A stretch of DNA of 64,000 nt, from assembly GCF_030272615.1 (NCBI RefSeq), contig NC_081405.1, positions 151,880,113 through 151,944,112 on the forward strand, given 5' to 3'. A model generated the notes under the pieces. It saw only the letters and a list, made by a program, of their open reading frames with translations. It had not been told where the DNA came from and ran no database searches. The translations under genes and the position numbers were made by a program. The stretch is from Cryptomeria japonica. Taxonomy: Eukaryota; Streptophyta; Pinopsida; Cupressales; Cupressaceae. Positions 58,841-64,000 of the stretch are shown in pieces (the stretch's first letter is position 1; each line of letters begins with the position of its first letter).

Positions 58841-59354
58841 AATTTGACTTTTCGAACTCTCTATCAGGACAATTTGACTTTTCGAACTCTCTATAAGTGA
58901 CATTTCCTTCTATGTTTCTTCTTTCTTATACTTTAAGTTATATTCCATATATACTTTCAGGATGTTTGAGAGTGGTTTCAGGCCTCCAGGAGTTATATTG
59001 CAAAATCTAGTTTTTGGAGGTTTTTCAGTTTCCAGACTTAGTCAAATTCCAGGATCAGGACTTTCAGACTTAGCCAAATTTCAAGATCAGGACATCACTC
59101 AAACCGGACTTGCTTATGCATGTGATCACCTGGGCGACATTCAAAATGCAAAGGCTAACTAACAAAACCCTAAAAAACCAAAAAAACAAACCCTAAAAGC
59201 AAAAAAGCAAGGGTCCCCATTTGCAATGGGGCGATGTGTGAAAACATCACAACAGGTATCCAATCCCAACTAGGGCGATTTTTTTCCAAATTGCTGCCAT
59301 CCTTGCTACTGCAGATCTAGGCTGCCATTGACATCAATTTTCAGATTTCCATTT

Positions 59355-59370
59355 TGGCGCCATAGTTGGG
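59355..59370 (+). other. Primer-binding site of gypsy H
   Basis: TGGCGCCATAGTTGGG resembles the gypsy-type site TGGCGCCGTTGCCGGG common in plant Ty3/gypsy elements, with a few changes. It marks the end of H's 5' LTR. Confidence 0.6.
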
Positions 59371-60282
59371 AAAATTCGATTTTTGCTAAGGAGGTGATTT
59401 GGTGCCACATTTTGATGATTTTTGTGCATTCTTGTTGGCTGCCATCATTTCCAGCCTGCTGATTCGCTTCAGATCTAAGGTTTGCTTCAGATTTTGATCT
59501 CCATTAATGGCTGCCATTAATTTTCAGACTTAAGTTTTTATTGCCTAGCCAATTCCAACTTAAAACATATAGCATTTGGAGGTGTTTTATGGAGTTTTCT
59601 GTGCATTTTTTAGACCATTTTATCGTTGTCGCAGGTCTGAAACTCCATTGTTAGGCGGTTGTCCTCAGAAATTTTCATTTCCAGCCACCTAACCAATTTT
59701 GGCGAATTTGCTTGGGGCTGTTTCTTTAGCAATTTTTCATCATTTTCAGGGATTTAAACCACTTTGCAAGGTTCTGGTAAGTCTGAAGTATCCGATTTTC
59801 AGACTTGTCCTCAGAAAACTAAATTTTACCAGCCATACTTACATTCCAGAAAATGATTGTTTTCATCAATAAAACTGATTTTTATTGATTTTATGCACAT
59901 TTTTTAAGATTACAACATGTTTTGAAAGTCTGATTTTCTGGTTGTCTTCAGAATTTTGACCTCCATTGTTGACTGCGGAAGGTGTCTTCATACATTCATT
60001 GTGTGAAAACACAACCTTTCACACCTTTCCTTAGTCATCATCAATCTAGTATACTCCTTTGCATTTTAGCTTGCATATTTTCTAAGCGTAAGGAGGTATT
60101 AAATGAATTTTATGGAAGGCTTCCATGCCTTAGTGTTGTCACACTTTGAACTTAATTGCTAATATTTACCAAGTGTATGGATTATTTTCCTGACTCCATG
60201 CTCTAAATTAGCTAAATCTTTAGAAAGTTGGGAATTTTATTACGAATATTTTCCTAAGTCTAACTTCGAGCTTCATACAGGT
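59371..60282 (+). other. 5' leader of gypsy H
   Basis: A long AT-rich, T-rich untranslated leader with repeated words such as TTTTCAGACTT and GGCTGCCAT. No gene. Long leaders are usual in Tat-like elements. Confidence 0.5.
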
Positions 60283-61269
60283 GTGATGTCAAAGTCAAGA
60301 TACAAGGAAAGGAAAGAACTGCTGAAGACGCTGGAGACTGGATTTTATCCAGAGTTTAAGATTTCATCCAGATGGAAGGAGATCGTTGATACAAACATGC
60401 ATTTCCTAGACTTCGACCAGATGCAGTGTCGGATGTTCAGAGTCAGAGATCAGGTTCCTTCCCCAGCATATGCAAATATTCTGAAGAGTGGCATTTTCCA
60501 TGCCGCTGGATTTCCACAGTCCATACAATGCAGTGAGCTGATCCTGGAATGTGCACGATGTTACGATCTGCTCACGAGAATGATCAAGAGTCCTAAGGGT
60601 GTTGTCATCGCCTACCTTGCTGAGGATGCCATTGCTGAGGTGTTCGGAATTCCACGCGGAACAGACATGAAGGATGTGACCAAGGAGGATTATGCAGAAA
60701 GATACACGAAGAAGATGGGTGTATGCAAGAATTTAATTAACAAAGAGTGGATGATTGAGCCTAGGTCTCATCATTCCAAGGCTCCCAAGACACTCATGTG
60801 CATAGATTTTAAGGAGGAATATAGTGATTTGATATTCCTACTCAACAAAGTGATGGGGATGCCGCAGGGAGCGATATTTAATGGATGGATGTTCTACTTC
60901 ATCCAAGATTGTCTTAGAGAAACACTAGTGAATTGGTCCAAGATTATAAGTGACAATCTGGATTTTCAGCTGAGGAATGTAGAGTGATCCAAGTCATTCG
61001 CCATGACTTCCTACCTGGTGTACTTGCTTGCACAATTTATTTCATGCAGAGGATTAATATGCAAAGGTGAAGTCAGGAATGGGCAAGGACAATTTAAGAG
61101 TTATGAATGCTACCCCCAGCTGAGCATGTATAGAATTGAAGACTACAAGAGAGTGAATGATGCATTCACTATGTACATCACACGGATGCTGCAGGGCGGA
61201 ATCCACAGAAGATTGTCCAAGGAGGCAACGGAGTTAATAGAAAAGTATGGATCATGGTATATACCATAG
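60283..61269 (+). pseudogene. Gypsy H Gag-like ORF, truncated by hAT-3
   Basis: A single frame with one internal TGA (60985-60987; fits CGA to TGA) encodes about 328 residues. It starts MMSKSRYKERKELLKTL and includes AEDAIAEVFGIPRGTDMK near residue 124. No standard domain was recognised. Its position between leader and protease fits the Gag of a gypsy element. The terminal stop (TAG, 61267-61269) belongs to the hAT-3 end (CATAG), so the original frame continued. Confidence 0.7.
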
Positions 61270-61915
61270 TTTTAACACTCGGCGACTCGCCTCGGACTCG
61301 CCACGGACTCGCGAGTCCTTTGGCACCGCGAGTTGACTCGCCTAGGACTCGCGAGGACCCTGCGAAAGACTCGCGAGTCTTTGCAAAAGACTCGCGGGCC
61401 CAGAAAAAGACGCCTGTGAAGGGTTAAAAATGCTTTTTTTTTTCATTTTTCACTTCATTTTCAGTTTTGTTTGGTTTTAGCAGATTTGTAGGGTTTGAAG
61501 GAGTAGAGGGAAGAAGAAAAAAACAGCAAGAGAGATCTAGGTAAGGATTTTTTCTCTTTCTTTTTTTTTTTCATTTGAATCATTTCATTGTTTTGAAACT
61601 GAAAAAAATCTTGAAAAACAAGGGGATATGCTGCCAAATTTTTTTCTATTTTCTTTCGTTTATTTCCTCTTTTTTTTTTCTTGTTTTTGAATGCTATTTT
61701 TCCCAAATGATTCATTGTCATTTTTTTTGTTGATTTTCCATAAAACCCTGCTGATTTTTTTTTTCTTGTTAAATCAGCAATGGCAAGTTCAACTCCAAGG
61801 GCAACCCCAAGGTTAGGAAGACAGAGATAAAGCTTGGAAATATGGGATTGCAGGAAGCAAAAAGGGGGAGGTCACTTGCACTGAATGCACAAAATGGATG
61901 ACTGGTGGAATCAAT
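61265..61915 (+). mobile_element. hAT-3 fragment (5' end with BED start)
   Basis: It starts CATAGTTTTAACACTCGGCG, an hAT end like those of hAT-1 and the 17.85-kb element, followed by a dense palindromic GACTCGCGAGTC cluster (61285-61410). It then has a T-rich leader and the first transposase exon (ATG at 61780; MASSTPRATPR, then, in a shifted frame, DKAWKYGIAGSKKGEVTCTE and CTKWMTGGINR). It stops exactly after GGINR and gypsy coding sequence resumes. The right half of the transposon is missing. Confidence 0.85.
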
Positions 61916-61917
61916 AG

Positions 61918-63138
61918 ATGAATGCACTGATCAATAGTTTGAGTGAGTCTAGCACAGTAAGGTCAAATGTTCAGGACTCGACCAACAAAGCTCAAGCTAC
62001 CATCAATGTGACCCAAGAGGAAGCCGATAACAAAGGGCAATCTGAACAAGACGAATGCATGGTTCAGACCATAACCTTCCCAGCCAAAAAGGAAGACATG
62101 TTAGAAGGAAAGGTGTTACTCAAAAGGGGCGAGACTAAGAAAACTCTACCTACTATCAAAGAAGGCCTCCCCACTAGTCAGATCCTTCCAAAAAAAGAAG
62201 TGGCCATTAAGAAAGATGTGGTCAAGAAAGGAAAATCTCCAAACAAGATCGATCACTCAAAAGAAGAGGGTCTAGTAAAGGACAACAATCCGAAAGTTAA
62301 TGAAGTGAAACATCAAGAACACAGTGGGAGTTCTTCAGCCCTTTCCCATGGAAAAGATGAACCGGCCCCGTTCCTGTTATCAGTCAGAATTTTTGGGAAA
62401 TTATTACACAATTGCCTCTATGATTCAGGAGCTTCCAGCAACGTGATGCCCCTGGCCATCTGTCAAAGGCTAGGAATAACTTCCGCCCCTACCAAAAGAA
62501 AGGTCACCCAGCTAGACAAGACAGAAGTTCCAGTCATGGGCGAGTTGAACAACATTCACATGCAATTGGCCGCGGACCCAAGAGTTCAAAACTTCATAGA
62601 CATATCAGTAGTGGATATTCCAGATTCATATGGGGTGCTACTGAGTAGAGATTGGTCGCGAAAATTGAATGGGTATGTGTCAACTGATTTTGCACACATG
62701 TGGCTACCATGGAGAGGAGTCCCGAATCAAATCAAGATTGATAGCACTCCGAGATTGAGACTTATGATAACTGAGTATGGGGAAGACAATGAAGTCCTGT
62801 TCTTAGAATCCGATCTAGGGACATACAAACCTAAAATAGGTGAGGTCTTGATGATGCAAAACATACAAGATAAAGACGACCAGCAAGAAGTGATAGAATC
62901 TACAGAAATTGTCGTCGAAAGTGATCAAGGGTCCGACCAAGAAGATGATGGAATGTTTGAAAATTTCAGAAGGTTCGTACATAGAAACATCCAACAAAAT
63001 GTGCAACTAGGTAACTTAACATCCGTCCGAGATCTGCTTCTTCCAAATTGGTGTAGAATACATAATGCCGTCCATTCAGAACTATCTTGTGCTTTATGTC
63101 AGACCGCATTAGAGCAAGTATACAAAAGAGCCCCATAG
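61918..63138 (+). pseudogene. Gypsy H Gag end and protease
   Basis: 406 residues. A charged, Lys/Glu-rich linker (about 1-155) is followed by a retropepsin-like protease with LYDSGASSNVMPLAICQRLG near residue 167 (active triad Asp-Ser-Gly kept), then IDISVVDIPDSYGVLLSRDW, a typical gypsy end of the protease domain. A cysteine pair occurs near the end (CRIHNAVHSELSCALC). It ends in a TAG (63136-63138) that fits CAG to TAG; the frame continues into the RNase H. Confidence 0.85.
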
Positions 63139-64000
63139 ACGTTGATTATGGAAGAGGTTCAAGATTCAGAAGCGGAAAGCTCTTCAGGAGATGAGATTTT
63201 ATCTGACACATCCACCGAAAGTCAAGGAGACCAAGAGACGGAAGATCGAGGAAGTGCAATATGGACATTAAGGTTCAATGGGTCTAAGTCTAAACAAGGA
63301 TCTGGAGCCGGTTATGAATTGATTAGCCCAATGGGAGAAACCTACCTTGCCGCTCATAGACTACAATTTCCCTGCACCAACAACGTAGCCGAATATGAAT
63401 CCTTGATTCACGGGTTATTGCTAGCCATCAGGAAGAAGGCAAAAATACTACAAGTATATGGAGACTCAGAAATAGCTATAAGGCAAATCAGGAAGCAGTA
63501 TGTTTGCCATGACAAAAGATTGACCAGATACAGAAACCGAGTCTGGGACCTCATTGAAAGTTTTGAGGCCTTCAACATCAATTCTATATTTAGACATCAA
63601 AATCAAGTGGCTAATTCCCTTGCACAAGCCGCCAGCTCTTTGATACCATTAGCGATGGACGGATTGAAGAAGTTCACAGTAGAATTAACATCAGTCCCTT
63701 CGGTCCCAGATAACGTCACCAATTTTCAAGTTTTCGAAGACGACAAGCACATACTAGATTTCTTAACCAACACAGACGTCTTCCTAGCCCAGATCATTGA
63801 TGAAGAAGAAGTGGGAGAAGCAGAGTTTGATGCCGAAGGAGTTTTGAACTTAAAGACAAACACTATTCCAAAGGGAATGGTAGAATTAGAAAGAATTTTT
63901 GATCCTGACAAATTGAAAGAGATGAAGAACCACAGCATGGAAGGAAACATGTGCGACTCCGTCAACGTAGGTGACGACATACAAACTAAGAATGTGTTTA
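63139..64000 (+). pseudogene. Gypsy H archaeal-type RNase H and pre-RT linker (partial)
   Basis: In phase with the protease. About 63260-63640 encodes an archaeal-type RNase H: LRFNGSKSKQGSGAGYEL, NNVAEYESLIHGLLLAI, LQVYGDSEIAI and RHQNQVANSLAQAAS. The first and last catalytic Asp are Asn (63277-63279 and 63613-63615), while the Glu and middle Asp remain. After it, TIPKGMVELERIFDPDKL resembles the linker that precedes reverse transcriptase in Tat elements. It runs off the window edge, so the reverse transcriptase itself is not seen. Confidence 0.8.

Larger units (their letters stand above)
54901..59254 (-). mobile_element. Giant solo LTR (4354 bp) inside the H LTR
   Basis: On the minus strand it begins TGTTGTGATGTTTTCACACA and ends CATGTCAACA. 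Perfect 5-bp duplications GGTAT lie at 54896-54900 and 59255-59259. The last 230 bp match 16000-16209 (for example CACACGTAGAG and CAAGAGAGGATAAG), making it a relative of 11102-16209. No coding interior. It carries a TATA-like site near 57010 and a twelve-copy hairpin array at 57358-58840. It must be younger than gypsy H. Confidence 0.9.
53090..59351 (+). repeat. 5' LTR of gypsy H (with nested solo LTR)
   Basis: It begins TGTTGTGACCTTTTCACACA, nearly the same start as the giant LTRs at 11102 and (inverted) 59254. Without the nested unit it is about 1.9 kb. It contains a repeat array at 53714-54265 and a TATA-like TATTTATACAAG near 54427. The end near 59351 is inferred only from the primer-binding site that follows. 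Confidence 0.65.
53090..64000 (+). mobile_element. Gypsy element H (Tat-like), 5' part, runs off the window
   Basis: A 5' LTR starting TGTTGTGACC (53090), interrupted by a solo LTR (54901-59254), is followed by a primer-binding site (59355), a gag-like frame (60283-61269), an hAT fragment, a protease (61918-63138) and an archaeal-type RNase H with a pre-reverse-transcriptase linker (63139-64000). The 3' part is outside the window. The dual RNase H arrangement and protease type point to the Tat lineage of Ty3/gypsy. Confidence 0.8.

Overview
The window looks like nuclear DNA of a seed plant, most likely a large repeat-rich genome such as a gymnosperm. That placement is inference. It rests on one intact plant-type gene in 64 kb, deep nesting of old Ty1/copia and Ty3/gypsy LTR retrotransposons, hAT DNA transposons, low GC and spliceosomal introns. 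No bacterial or organellar genes were seen.

Layout. 1-5.5 kb: AT-rich DNA, then a decayed minus-strand copia element (integrase, gag, primer-binding site, LTR). 8.4-9.5 kb: an intact minus-strand GT17 glycosyltransferase gene, the only convincing complete host gene. 10.3-10.8 kb: gypsy integrase remnant. 11.1-16.2 kb: a very long LTR-like unit with CAAAG target duplications. 16.3-28.5 kb: a decayed plus-strand copia element (A) broken by a non-autonomous hAT element, by a near-complete minus-strand copia element (B, 18.9-24.9 kb) and by another insertion. 28.5-29.1 kb: a copia fragment. 29.6-34.2 kb: an hAT element with a five-exon decayed transposase. 34.7-37.6 kb: a gypsy remnant with a solo LTR (CTTGG duplications) inside its integrase. 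37.6-49.4 kb: copia C, which holds a fragment resembling importin-beta and the whole nested copia D (39.0-46.6 kb, perfect TACAA duplications). 49.4-52.4 kb: non-element DNA with possible host exons. 52.4-64 kb: a copia LTR, then a Tat-like gypsy element H whose 5' LTR contains a 4.35-kb solo LTR (GGTAT duplications), whose gag is cut by an hAT fragment, and whose pol places an archaeal-type RNase H before the expected reverse transcriptase. H runs off the right edge.

How the parts relate. Target-site duplications and reading-frame continuity give relative ages in several places: the solo LTR is younger than H, H is younger than the copia LTR it sits in, D is younger than C, and B is younger than A and its hAT insertion. 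The retroelements do not form a pathway with the GT17 gene.

The most unusual signal is regulatory. Several unrelated LTR families here carry arrays of short inverted repeats in their promoter-proximal LTR regions. In the two giant LTRs the palindromes are strikingly phased: about 166 bp in one and about 185 bp in the other, with recurrent 42-43 bp doublets. A second signal is mutational. Most premature stops and lost catalytic residues in the young elements are single C-to-T or G-to-A changes, as expected if methylated cytosines were deaminated.
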